Assembly: GCF_030151385.1 (NCBI RefSeq)
Contig: NZ_JASLDS010000076.1
Location: forward strand, 1-14,320
Reading direction: 5' to 3'
DNA length: 14,320 nucleotides
Source: Soonwooa sp.
Lineage (GTDB): Bacteria > Bacteroidota > Bacteroidia > Flavobacteriales > Weeksellaceae
The notes under the pieces were generated by a model. The model did no database searches. It was not told the origin of the DNA and saw nothing but the letters and a program-made list of their open reading frames with translations. The first letter of the stretch is position 1; each line of letters opens with the position of its first letter. A program made the position numbers and the translations under genes. Shown piece by piece: positions 7,401-14,078 of this stretch.

Positions 7401-8507
7401 ATGAGTCAAAAGAGTTTGAAAGAGGTTTGCAATCAGTTAGATAGAATTTTCAGCATCAGACAGGCCGAAGATTTTGATAATGTTGGATTATTGTGTGGTC
7501 ATCCAGAGCGCGAGGTAACTGGGATTTTGGTAACACACGATGCTTTGGAAGATGTTGTAGACGAAGCTATTGAAAAAGGATTTAATTTGATTGTAGCATT
7601 CCATCCAATTATTTTTTCGGGTTTAAAATCATTGACTGGGAAAAATTATGTTGAGAAAGCAGTTCTGAAAGCTATCGAAAACAAAATCGCCATCTATGCG
7701 ATGCACACTGCTTTTGACAATGATTATTTTGGTGTCAATTTTCAGATTTGTGAAGCTTTGGGTTTAAAGAATCAAAAAATATTGATGCCAAAATCCAAGA
7801 ATCTTAAAAAGTTGGAAGTCTATGTTCCGAAAGATTATACCGAAAAAGTTAAAGAAGCTATTTTTGAAGCAGGAGCGGGAAGCATTGGTTTTTACGATGA
7901 ATGCAGTTTTGGTGTAGAGGGTTCTGGAAGCTTCCGAGCGAAAGCGGGCTCAAATCCTTTTTTAGGAAAAATCAACGAACGCGAAATTGTCGAAGAAACT
8001 TTGTTATCTTTTGTTTTTGAAAATTTTAAACAAAATAATATTCTGAAATCAATGTTTGCAGCGCATCCTTATGAGGAAGTTGCTTACAATGTTATCAATC
8101 TCGAAAATGATAATCAATATGCGGGACTTGGTCGTTATGGTGATTTAGAAAACGAATTGCCTATTGAGACTTTTTTAGAATTTGTAAAAAAGACATTTAA
8201 TTTAGAAATGATTCGTTATAGTAATACCAACAAAAAAACAATCAAAAGAGTAGGTGTGCTTGGTGGAAGTGGTGCCAGCGGAATAAAGTCTGCAATGGCA
8301 GTTGGTTGTGATGCATATCTAACAGGCGACGTCAAATACCACGACTTCTTTGCTGGCGAAAACAAAATGCTAATTGGCGATATTGGACATTTTGAGAGCG
8401 AACAATTTGTAACTCAACAATTATATGAAATTTTGTGCAAAAATTTTACTAACTTTGCAATCGCTAAAACGACGAAAAAAAACAACCCTGTAAATTATTT
8501 TTTTTAA
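7401..8507 (+). CDS. Nif3-like dinuclear metal centre protein
   Basis: Nif3/YbgI/DUF34 proteins are toroidal hexamers with two metal ions per subunit. They have been linked to GTP cyclohydrolase I type 2 annotations, but their true function is unsettled. The 368-residue length is that of the long form, with a PII/CutA-like domain inserted between the two halves (about 130-230, beginning KKLEVYVPKDYTEKVKEAI). Candidate metal ligands are His68 (AFHPIIF), His102 and Asp106 (MHTAFDND), and His330 and Glu334 (GHFESE). The usual first His of the HHP motif is Phe67 here. No signal peptide is present, so it is cytoplasmic. The downstream gene starts 3 bases after the stop, so the pair is almost certainly translationally linked. 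This Nif3/coiled-coil pairing is common in Bacteroidota, to my knowledge. Confidence 0.95.
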   Translation: MSQKSLKEVCNQLDRIFSIRQAEDFDNVGLLCGHPEREVTGILVTHDALEDVVDEAIEKGFNLIVAFHPIIFSGLKSLTGKNYVEKAVLKAIENKIAIYAMHTAFDNDYFGVNFQICEALGLKNQKILMPKSKNLKKLEVYVPKDYTEKVKEAIFEAGAGSIGFYDECSFGVEGSGSFRAKAGSNPFLGKINEREIVEETLLSFVFENFKQNNILKSMFAAHPYEEVAYNVINLENDNQYAGLGRYGDLENELPIETFLEFVKKTFNLEMIRYSNTNKKTIKRVGVLGGSGASGIKSAMAVGCDAYLTGDVKYHDFFAGENKMLIGDIGHFESEQFVTQQLYEILCKNFTNFAIAKTTKKNNPVNYFF

Positions 8508-8510
8508 GAT

Positions 8511-9293
8511 ATGGCTAAGAAAGCAAACGATATCTCGGTTGAAGAGAAACTAAGAGCACTTTACGACTTACAAATTATTGACTCTAGATTAGACGAAATT
8601 CGCAATACGAGAGGAGAGTTGCCTATCGAAGTTGAAGATTTAGAAATTGAAATTGAAGGCCTTGACAAAAGAGCTGGAAAATTTGATGCTGAAATAAAAG
8701 AGCAAAATGGCGAAATCAATGCTAAAAAAGAATTGATCGCTCAAGCGCAAACACTTATTTCTAAATACAAATCGCAACAAGATAATGTTAGAAATAACAA
8801 AGAATACGAATCATTAGATAAAGAAATCGAGTATCAAACTTTGGAGATTGAATTGGCAGAAAAGAGAATTAAAGAATTCGGTGCTAAAATCGCTCACAAG
8901 AATGAAACACTTAGTGACTTAGTTGCTAAAATCGAAGATCTGCGTAACCACCTTACTCATAAGAAAAATGAGTTGGAAGCTTTGATCGCAGAAACTCAAA
9001 AAGAAGAAGAATTCTTATTAGAAAAATCTGCTGAGTTCTCTGAGAAAATCGATTCTAGATTATTAGCTTCTTACCAAAGAATTCGCAAAGGTTCTATCAA
9101 CGGACTTGCGGTTGTTGGTCTAGAAAGAGGTGCTCCAAAAGGTTCTTTCTTTACAATTCCACCACAAAAACAAATGGAAATTGCACAAAGAAAGAAAATC
9201 ATCATCGACGAAAACAGTGGAAAAATCCTAGTTGACGACGAAATGGTAAACGAAGAAAATGCTAAAATGGCGGAAATCATCAACTTCGGTTAA
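8511..9293 (+). CDS. Coiled-coil protein of the C4 zinc-ribbon family, cysteines lost
   Basis: The 260-residue protein has a long antiparallel coiled coil (about 10-185), rich in Glu, Lys and Ile/Leu, containing the family motif NNKEYESLDKEI (95-106). It is followed by the compact C-terminal domain FFTIPPQKQMEIAQRKKI (213-230). The order and the IPPQ motif match the family usually called 'zinc ribbon domain-containing protein' (zf-RING_7), in which two C-x2-C knuckles flank that segment. Here the knuckle positions read GAPKGS and DENSG, and the whole protein contains no cysteine, so a zinc site is not possible in the usual form. It starts 3 bases after the Nif3-family gene and ends before a bidirectional terminator. 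The function is unknown; the family has been discussed as nucleic-acid or chaperone-like proteins without firm proof. Confidence 0.9.
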   Translation: MAKKANDISVEEKLRALYDLQIIDSRLDEIRNTRGELPIEVEDLEIEIEGLDKRAGKFDAEIKEQNGEINAKKELIAQAQTLISKYKSQQDNVRNNKEYESLDKEIEYQTLEIELAEKRIKEFGAKIAHKNETLSDLVAKIEDLRNHLTHKKNELEALIAETQKEEEFLLEKSAEFSEKIDSRLLASYQRIRKGSINGLAVVGLERGAPKGSFFTIPPQKQMEIAQRKKIIIDENSGKILVDDEMVNEENAKMAEIINFG

Positions 9294-9316
9294 GATTCCA
9301 AAATTTTAAGAAAATA

Positions 9317-9348
9317 AAAAATCCGAGTATTGATATGCTCGGATTTTT
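9317..9348. terminator. Bidirectional terminator between convergent genes
   Basis: The arms AAAAATCCGAG (left, 9317-9327 for the paired part) and CTCGGATTTT (9338-9348) form a perfect 11-bp stem. The ten-base spacer can itself pair three more positions around TGAT. A runs to the left and T runs to the right give U tracts on both strands, so it can end both the coiled-coil gene (plus) and the LysR gene (minus). The LysR stop codon (9347-9349) lies at its edge. Confidence 0.88.
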
Positions 9349-10234
9349 ATTTTGTCATAATGCCGCAGGTTTTCATAAAGAGGTGGACAAGTTCTGACTG
9401 TTCGCCTTTAAGAACAATAAACTGAAATTGTCTTTTTATCTCAAAATGTTTGATGTCTATAATACTTAGTTTGTTGTATTTCAGTTCGTTGGTGATACTG
9501 CTCACTGATAAGAAAGCCATTGCGTCGGATTGCGCGAGATAATTTTTAATGGACTCGCTGCTGTCCAAATTCATAATAACCTTTAGCTCAGATGTTTGGA
9601 TGTTTTTTTTCTGTAATTCGGAATCGATAAAATCCTGTGTTCCTGAACCTTGCTCGCGACTGATAAAATCAATGTCGCTAAGCTCTTTTAGGCTTAGCAT
9701 TTTATTAGAAAGTGGATGTCCTGAGCGCGCAACCAAAACAATTTCGTCCAACATAAAAGGAATGTAATCGAATTGAGCGGATTGAAAAGGTCCTTCGATG
9801 ACGCCGATGTCAATTTTGTTTTTCTTTAATAAATCTGAAACTTTTTCGGTATTCTGTGATGTCAAATCAATATGAATATCCTCGTAATACGAATGGAATT
9901 TAACCAAAATTTCGGGCAAAATATATTGTGCAATCGTTGTGCTCGCGCCGATTTTTAGATTTCCTTTTAGCTTGTTATTAAGTTTGTTAATCTCGAATTC
10001 GGTTTCACGATAGACTTCAAAAATTTGATTGGCTTTTTCGAGCAGAATTTTACCACTCGACGTTAACTCTATACTGGTTCCGTTTCTTGTAAAAAGTTTG
10101 GTGCTAAGTTGTTGTTCCAGTTCTTGGATATGCTTGCTAACCGCAGGTTGCGAGATATGCAATTCCTGCGAAGCTTTGGTAAAACTCAGACGTTTTGCAA
10201 CAGTGGAAAATACCTTAAGACGGAAGTCTAGCAT
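9347..10234 (-). CDS. LysR-family transcriptional regulator
   Basis: The 295-residue regulator has the standard two parts. The N-terminal winged helix-turn-helix includes FTKASQELHISQPAVSKHIQ (18-37) and KLFTRNGTSIELTSSGK. A linker helix (about 62-90) leads to a periplasmic-binding-protein-like effector domain from LKIGAST (about 93) onward. The segment REQGSGTQDF and the GASTTIAQYILPEIL start resemble the CysL/YeiE/CbbR branch, which respond to small anions or metabolites; that assignment is inference. It begins one base after the stop of the small HNH-like gene, so the two are likely translationally coupled. No divergently transcribed target gene is adjacent, which is unusual for LysR proteins and suggests either autoregulation or remote targets. 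Confidence 0.95.
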   Translation of the reverse strand: MLDFRLKVFSTVAKRLSFTKASQELHISQPAVSKHIQELEQQLSTKLFTRNGTSIELTSSGKILLEKANQIFEVYRETEFEINKLNNKLKGNLKIGASTTIAQYILPEILVKFHSYYEDIHIDLTSQNTEKVSDLLKKNKIDIGVIEGPFQSAQFDYIPFMLDEIVLVARSGHPLSNKMLSLKELSDIDFISREQGSGTQDFIDSELQKKNIQTSELKVIMNLDSSESIKNYLAQSDAMAFLSVSSITNELKYNKLSIIDIKHFEIKRQFQFIVLKGEQSELVHLFMKTCGIMTK

Positions 10235-10235
10235 T

Positions 10236-10598
10236 CTAGTTATCTTTTTTTAAGTTTAATTTCGAGAATCTTATTTCGTTAAGTTCTTTGACTTTTTCGG
10301 CTTTTGAGATTTTGCGAAGATTTTTGACAGCGAAGACATGTTTTGCATCACGGTCGATAACTTGGACAATTTCGTCAGCTTGTGCCATGTCTTCTGGATG
10401 AAAAGTATTCCAAACGATTTTCCCGAATGTTGTGACTTGTCTTTTATGATTAAGGTTTAGAAAGTCTAGACTTCGGAGATAGGGAAAGGATGGATTTTTT
10501 TTTCCATTTAATCTTTTGCCAAGATAATTAAAGATTTCTCCGTTTTCATTGACTGTAAAAGTTTTGATTGATGGAATGTTTGCTTTAAGAGTCTTCAT
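10236..10598 (-). CDS. Small NUMOD4/HNH-like protein, catalytic motif degenerate
   Basis: The product has 120 residues and I know no named family for it. Its order of motifs follows phage and homing NUMOD4-HNH endonucleases. FTVNENGEIFNYLGKRLNG (14-32) matches the 'Y-x-V-S-x-x-G-R-V ... G-x-x-L' start. FGKIVWNTFHPED (58-70) matches 'H-R-L-V-x-x-A-F-I-P-N'. VQVIDRDAKHVFAVKNLRKIS (78-98) matches 'V-N-H-I-D-G-[4-6]-V-x-N-L-x-W-x-T'. The HNH core His is Val80, so cleavage by the usual mechanism is unlikely, while Asp82 and Asn93-Leu94 remain. A lysine-rich tail ends the protein. The stop and the LysR ATG are separated by one base. A weak -7 box, TATATTTA on the minus strand, lies at 10620-10627. 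It could be a domesticated DNA-binding protein. The gene is convincing from its length and coupling; the relationship is inferred by eye. Confidence 0.75.
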   Translation of the reverse strand: MKTLKANIPSIKTFTVNENGEIFNYLGKRLNGKKNPSFPYLRSLDFLNLNHKRQVTTFGKIVWNTFHPEDMAQADEIVQVIDRDAKHVFAVKNLRKISKAEKVKELNEIRFSKLNLKKDN

Positions 10599-10678
10599 CT
10601 ACATTTTTCGTTTAATATGTAAATATAAGAATTTAGCGCTATTGATGATTTGGTGCTAAATATGAAATTTTAAACCTA
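10599..10678. promoter_or_regulatory. Upstream region of HNH-like/LysR pair with inverted repeat
   Basis: This 80-base stretch precedes the small HNH-like gene. It holds ATTTAGC (10631-10637) and its complement GCTAAAT (10655-10661), separated by 17 bases. This is a dyad of the size and placement expected for a regulator site near the weak -7 box at 10620-10627. LysR proteins often bind dyads of this type near their own promoter, so autoregulation is a reasonable guess, but no binding evidence exists. Confidence 0.35.
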
Positions 10679-10870
10679 AGAGCTTGTTAAAAATTTTACC
10701 GAAACATATTTTTAAACTATTCCTATCTTCTTTGCTAAATTTTAATGCTCTTTTAAGCCAATTTTTTGCTTCTCATTTTTGATTTAGCCCGCTAAATCTT
10801 CAAATATGAAATAAAAAATTCATCTCAAAATAGCTATGAAAATTTTATCAATAAAATTTAAACAAGCTCT
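10679..10870. mobile_element. MITE-like element with terminal inverted repeats
   Basis: The 192-bp non-coding segment begins AGAGCTTGTT (10679-10688) and ends with the exact complement AACAAGCTCT (10861-10870). The match continues inward to about 23-24 bases with three mismatches and one single-base gap. The triplet TAA flanks GAGCTTG/CAAGCTC on both outer sides, a possible 3-bp target duplication. Two perfect internal hairpins lie inside: GATTTAGC-CC-GCTAAATC (10781-10798) near the centre and AAATTTTAT-CA-ATAAAATTT (10840-10859) near the right end. There is no ORF of any length. This is the pattern of a miniature inverted-repeat transposable element derived from an insertion sequence. The parent element is not identified. 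The alternative is an unusually structured intergenic region. Confidence 0.65.
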
Positions 10871-10904
10871 AAAAAAATCGGTAAAAATTGCTTTCTACCG
10901 ATTT
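10871..10904 (-). terminator. Rho-independent terminator of the beta-helix gene
   Basis: Read on the minus strand, AAATCGGTA (complement of 10896-10904) pairs with TACCGATTT (complement of 10875-10883) over 9 bp around a 12-base loop. A run of Ts follows at 10871-10877. It lies 20 bases after the stop of the beta-helix gene and directly abuts the MITE-like element. Confidence 0.85.
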
Positions 10905-10923
10905 CTATGTTGTGACATTGTTT

Positions 10924-12405
10924 TTATTTAACAATAATCTTTGTTGAAGCTTGCTTGCCCTCGTTATTTGTGTTAACTAGATAAACGCCAGAAGTTGCTT
11001 TAATAGAAATTTTGTTTTCACCTTTTGCAAGAATTCCTGAATAAACAATTTTTCCCGAAAGGTCGGTTACAACCACGTTGCCAGTTGTTTCAGATTTGAT
11101 GTTAAAATTACCATTGCTCGGATTTGGATACACCTGAAGTTTTGCTTTATTAACATCGTTAACAGCTTGTGTTAAGCCGCAGTCATAAGGTTTGAAGTTA
11201 ACCAAACCATATTTGGGATCATCGACTTGGTGCGTGATAACTTCTTCCACCATAGCATCTGTAGATTGTTCGCCCTCTCTCCAACAATTGAATTTTGCTT
11301 CCAAATTATTTGGTGTATTGTTGTACAATGCATAAGTAACGCCACCATTTATGTTGTCTTTAAAAACGTTTTTACCAATATTTTCTTTGCCAGCTAGATC
11401 ACTTCCGAAATTAGCCTGCGCCGTTCCTTGCAAAGTAACACCCCAAAGATTACCACGAACTTGGTTTTCGCTAACTTTAACGTCCATCAGAGCAGAACCA
11501 CTTCCAATAAAGTTAATGCCACTTCCGCCATTCATAGGATCATTTTGGGTGTTGTTATTTTCAATAATGTTTTTTGCAAGAGTTCCATAAGAAGAGTTTC
11601 CAGCAACGGTAATTCCGTAACGATTATCGCGAATCGTATTGTTTTCGATTTTAACATTATTTGCCCCTCCAATAAGCGCTGAAGCAGAAATACCACCTGT
11701 CATAGGAAGATTTCTGTTCCCAATAATTTGGTTGTTGGTGATAATAATACCTGCACTTCCGCCAGGTCCCATGTTAATCTGTGGACGGTTTTGATTACTT
11801 GTATTATTTCCATAAAAGTAATTATTGTCAATCGTTCCTGATACCGAAATATTTGCACCAGAACCTAAAGCAGAACCTACGTTTTCTAAGAACTGAGAGT
11901 TCTTGATTACTATTCCCGTTGCAGCACCAAATTGAACTGCTGCACTAGAAGCAGCGCCGCCTGTAACCGTTTGATTGTATCTAACAATACAATTGTCCAT
12001 CACAAAATTGGAGGTATTGACACGCAATCCGCCGCCATTTTCGATGGTGGTATTTTTGATATTGACGCTAGAAGTATCTTCAAAACGAATACCTTTATAA
12101 GCTTCACCAGTAACATTAGTAGTATAAGTTAGCTGTGTCGCATTGGTTTGATACTGTCCAAATACATACAGCATGACATCTTTGCTTAGCTTGACGGTGG
12201 TGTTTTCGTCAATAATAAGTTTGTCATTAGCAGAAATAGTCACATTTTGTGAGATTAAAAAATGGTCTCCATTATTAGTTACTGTTCCTGCGGCCGCTTG
12301 CGCAAGACTTGTAAGGTTATAAGTTACCCCAGTGTTAGGACTTGTGAACTGTGCATTGAGCCCAAAATAGGCTACAGCAGCGATTAGTGTAAATGTCTTC
12401 TTCAT
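10924..12405 (-). CDS. T9SS-secreted right-handed beta-helix protein
   Basis: The 493-residue protein has a signal peptide ending FGLNA-Q (cleavage near 18). A long central region (about 100-390) contains repeated short beta-strand units of the PbH1/NosD type: VNIKNTTIENGGGL, FVMDNCIVRYN, IVIKNSQFLEN, GIIITNNQIIGN, VKIENNTIRDNRYGI and VKVSENQVRGNLWGV. Each carries the N-x-I/F-x-x-N turn typical of parallel beta-helices. The C-terminal 71 residues start VYPNPSNGNF (425-434) and end with STKIIVK. This is a type A T9SS sorting domain that directs export through the outer membrane. Beta-helix proteins often bind or cleave polysaccharides, but no catalytic residues can be named here, so an adhesin or carbohydrate-binding role is equally possible. 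It is monocistronic, with a -7 box at 12421-12428 and its own terminator. Confidence 0.92.
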   Translation of the reverse strand: MKKTFTLIAAVAYFGLNAQFTSPNTGVTYNLTSLAQAAAGTVTNNGDHFLISQNVTISANDKLIIDENTTVKLSKDVMLYVFGQYQTNATQLTYTTNVTGEAYKGIRFEDTSSVNIKNTTIENGGGLRVNTSNFVMDNCIVRYNQTVTGGAASSAAVQFGAATGIVIKNSQFLENVGSALGSGANISVSGTIDNNYFYGNNTSNQNRPQINMGPGGSAGIIITNNQIIGNRNLPMTGGISASALIGGANNVKIENNTIRDNRYGITVAGNSSYGTLAKNIIENNNTQNDPMNGGSGINFIGSGSALMDVKVSENQVRGNLWGVTLQGTAQANFGSDLAGKENIGKNVFKDNINGGVTYALYNNTPNNLEAKFNCWREGEQSTDAMVEEVITHQVDDPKYGLVNFKPYDCGLTQAVNDVNKAKLQVYPNPSNGNFNIKSETTGNVVVTDLSGKIVYSGILAKGENKISIKATSGVYLVNTNNEGKQASTKIIVK

Positions 12406-12584
12406 AATTAAAATTTAGCCCAAATATAAAACATTAATTAAATAATAAATTTTTCTTAAAATAGTAGGTGGATTGAAAATAAAGTGTAAATTGCGATGTT
12501 TTTATAGTCGAAATCCAAGTGTTCAATCAGTTGTTTTCTCCTTATAACAACAAAATTTTTATACCAATTTAATTTTTTTACACA
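12406..12584. promoter_or_regulatory. Divergent intergenic region, beta-helix and RRM genes
   Basis: On the minus strand TATATTTG (12421-12428) is a full TAnnTTTG -7 match, ending 16 bases before the beta-helix ATG. No clear -33 TTG is seen. On the plus strand, no convincing -7 box precedes the RRM gene. Its leader may be long and contains a weak hairpin, GTTGTT (12530-12535) with AACAAC (12546-12551). The 14-mer AAAGTGTAAATTGC at 12481-12494 recurs in inverted form upstream of the PAP2 gene. Confidence 0.5.
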
Positions 12585-12896
12585 ATGAACATTTTTGTTT
12601 CAAACATCAATTACGCAACTAAAGAAGAACAGTTGTTAGAATTATTCCAAAATCAAGGAGAAGTTACTTCTGCAAAAATCATCACAGATCGTGAAACTGG
12701 TAGATCTAAAGGATTTGGTTTCATCGAAATGCCAAACGATGATGAGGCTAGACAAGCTATCGAGGCTCTTAACCAAAAAGACTTTAACGGTAAAACGCTT
12801 AATGTAACTGAGGCAAGACCAAGAGAAGAGAAACCAAGAAGATCATTTGATAACAACAGAGGTGGTGGAAACCGCGGAGGTGGTAACAGATGGTAA
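12585..12896 (+). CDS. Small RRM RNA-binding protein with Gly-Arg tail
   Basis: The 103-residue protein is one RNA recognition motif. RNP2 is IFVSNI (3-8) and RNP1 is KGFGFIEM (42-49), with the aromatic residues Phe4, Phe44 and Phe46 that stack on RNA bases. The fold ends near residue 77 (LNVTEARPR). A short basic tail follows, with two R-G-G-G units (92-95 and 97-100), similar to the tails of cyanobacterial cold-induced Rbp proteins. It probably binds single-stranded RNA and may act in mRNA handling or cold adaptation, as inferred from the family. It is monocistronic, with an AT-rich 5' region of up to 179 bases and a strong terminator just after the stop. Bacteroidota often carry several paralogues. 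Confidence 0.96.
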   Translation: MNIFVSNINYATKEEQLLELFQNQGEVTSAKIITDRETGRSKGFGFIEMPNDDEARQAIEALNQKDFNGKTLNVTEARPREEKPRRSFDNNRGGGNRGGGNRW

Positions 12897-12913
12897 TATA
12901 TCTTTAAAACTAT

Positions 12914-12940
12914 AAAGGCGAATCCTAGGATTCGCCTTTT
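12914..12940. terminator. Bidirectional terminator, RRM and BlaI-like genes
   Basis: AAAGGCGAATCC (12914-12925) and GGATTCGCCTTT (12928-12939) form a perfect 12-bp stem around TA, followed by Ts on the plus strand and As before it. It lies 17 bases after the RRM stop. The minus-strand BlaI-like gene ends inside it: its last three sense codons and stop form the right arm and the loop. Confidence 0.9.
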
Positions 12941-13449
12941 TTATGCTTGCTTTTTTTCTTTTCTTTTTTCTCTTTTTTGTCCTTTTTCTTTTTGTGAAAC
13001 TTCGCGTCGTCGTTAGTTTCGTCCAAAGTTATCGTATCGGCATCTAGCATTTCTGCCTCTTTTTCGATGGCAGCATCTGCAACTTGTGTGCTTTCTGCAA
13101 TAATAGTTTCGATACTTTTTACTTCAACTTTTGGAGGTGCTTCATTGACGTTTAGATCTTTTAAAAGCAAAGCAACGTCTTCGTGATAAAGGTTCTCTAA
13201 TAAATTATGAAGTTGGAATTTTCTGTACTCTTCAAAACTTATTTTAGGAATGTATTTGTAGATTCTTCCTTTTTTCTCAATTTTCAAATAGTTTTTCTCA
13301 ACTAAGATTTTCAAAAATGTCGAAACAGTATTTTGGTGTGGTTTCGGCTCAGGATAAGCTGTCATCACGTCCTTCATAAAGGCAGAATCCAAATTCCAGA
13401 TAACCAACATTAATTGTTCTTCGGAACTGGTTAGACTAAGGATTTTCAT
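12925..13449 (-). CDS. BlaI/MecI-family repressor with lysine-rich tail
   Basis: The 174-residue protein has the BlaI winged helix domain in residues 1-76: LTSSEEQLMLVIWNLDSAF, then NTVSTFLKILVEKNYLKIEKKGRIYKYIP. It dimerises in the family through the segment that follows (about 77-100). BlaI/MecI proteins repress beta-lactamase or other envelope genes until a BlaR1 protease cuts them. No BlaR1/M56 gene is near. The usual length is about 125 residues. Here an acidic linker (about 101-150) is followed by a highly charged tail of Lys and Glu (about 151-171). It starts 13 bases after the PAP2 gene, on the same strand, so it is probably co-transcribed from the PAP2 promoter. Targets are unknown. 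Identification of the domain is firm; the tail function is open. Confidence 0.93.
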   Translation of the reverse strand: MKILSLTSSEEQLMLVIWNLDSAFMKDVMTAYPEPKPHQNTVSTFLKILVEKNYLKIEKKGRIYKYIPKISFEEYRKFQLHNLLENLYHEDVALLLKDLNVNEAPPKVEVKSIETIIAESTQVADAAIEKEAEMLDADTITLDETNDDAKFHKKKKDKKEKKEKKKSKHKKGES

Positions 13450-13462
13450 GTTTTAAAAAGTT

Positions 13463-14056
13463 TTAGATTACAAAATAATAAATCAAACCAATGAGGCTAC
13501 CAAGTGCCACGCCAGATATGACTTCTGCTAAGGTATGTCTTTTTAGGATAATTCTGGTAATACCAACGATAATTGATAATATTATCCACGAAATTCCCCA
13601 AACTAAATCATATTTTAAAAACAAAAAAGCGACATACAAATTGAGCGCTGTGTGCATCGAACTTTTTAGAAAAAAATTACTGATCTGCATCAGAATTAAC
13701 AAAATTTCTAAAAACAAAATTCGGACATCTAGATTTTTATTGACGAAGTATTCATAGGCTAAATATATTGCGCAAAGGACAACGATAACCACATAAAGGC
13801 TGTTGCGTTGTTGTCTATTGGAAACATCCATATTGGTATAATTCCCTTTTTTAACATTCCAAAAAATCCAAACTATTGTCGGAATTCCCACAATGAAAAG
13901 TAAGGGAAGCGCGTCTGTTATTTGTTTACTTGGAAAATGTTGTACACTCCCAACAACAAGATAATAAATAAACAACGAAACGATCGGATTGAAAAAGTTG
14001 GATATAATTTTTGAAAGCTTTATTAGAAGCGAATCATTTGCAGGATTTTCTGTCAT
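13463..14056 (-). CDS. PAP2-type membrane phosphatase, divergent active site
   Basis: The 197-residue protein has about five or six hydrophobic helices. The motifs of the PAP2 acid phosphatase family are recognisable but altered. The usual PSGH is KSSMHT (131-136), which retains His135. The usual S-R-x5-H-x3-D is T-R-x5-H-x3-E: Thr167, Arg168, His174, Glu178. The first motif, K-x6-R-P, is not clearly seen; a basic segment lies near 69-84. PAP2 enzymes remove phosphate from lipid phosphates or undecaprenyl pyrophosphate, but the changes leave the activity uncertain. The gene is first in a pair with the BlaI-like repressor, with a good promoter at 14079-14108. Confidence 0.85.
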   Translation of the reverse strand: MTENPANDSLLIKLSKIISNFFNPIVSLFIYYLVVGSVQHFPSKQITDALPLLFIVGIPTIVWIFWNVKKGNYTNMDVSNRQQRNSLYVVIVVLCAIYLAYEYFVNKNLDVRILFLEILLILMQISNFFLKSSMHTALNLYVAFLFLKYDLVWGISWIILSIIVGITRIILKRHTLAEVISGVALGSLIGLIYYFVI

Positions 14057-14078
14057 TTTAAGAATAAAAGATTAAGTT

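Noticed and set aside
10781..10798. Perfect hairpin considered as an independent terminator
   Set aside because: It has no adjacent T tract of useful length and lies in the middle of the MITE-like element, not after a gene.
12530..12551. Hairpin before the RRM gene considered as a riboswitch
   Set aside because: It has only a six-base A-T-rich stem, and no conserved riboswitch elements are recognisable.
12957..12999. T/C-rich low-complexity repeat
   Set aside because: It is not a microsatellite or phase-variable tract between genes. It is the reverse complement of the lysine/glutamate-rich tail of the BlaI-like gene, with mixed codons.
13491..13757. 88-codon open frame on the plus strand
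   Set aside because: It is antisense to the PAP2 gene, has no recognisable motif and lacks a start context.
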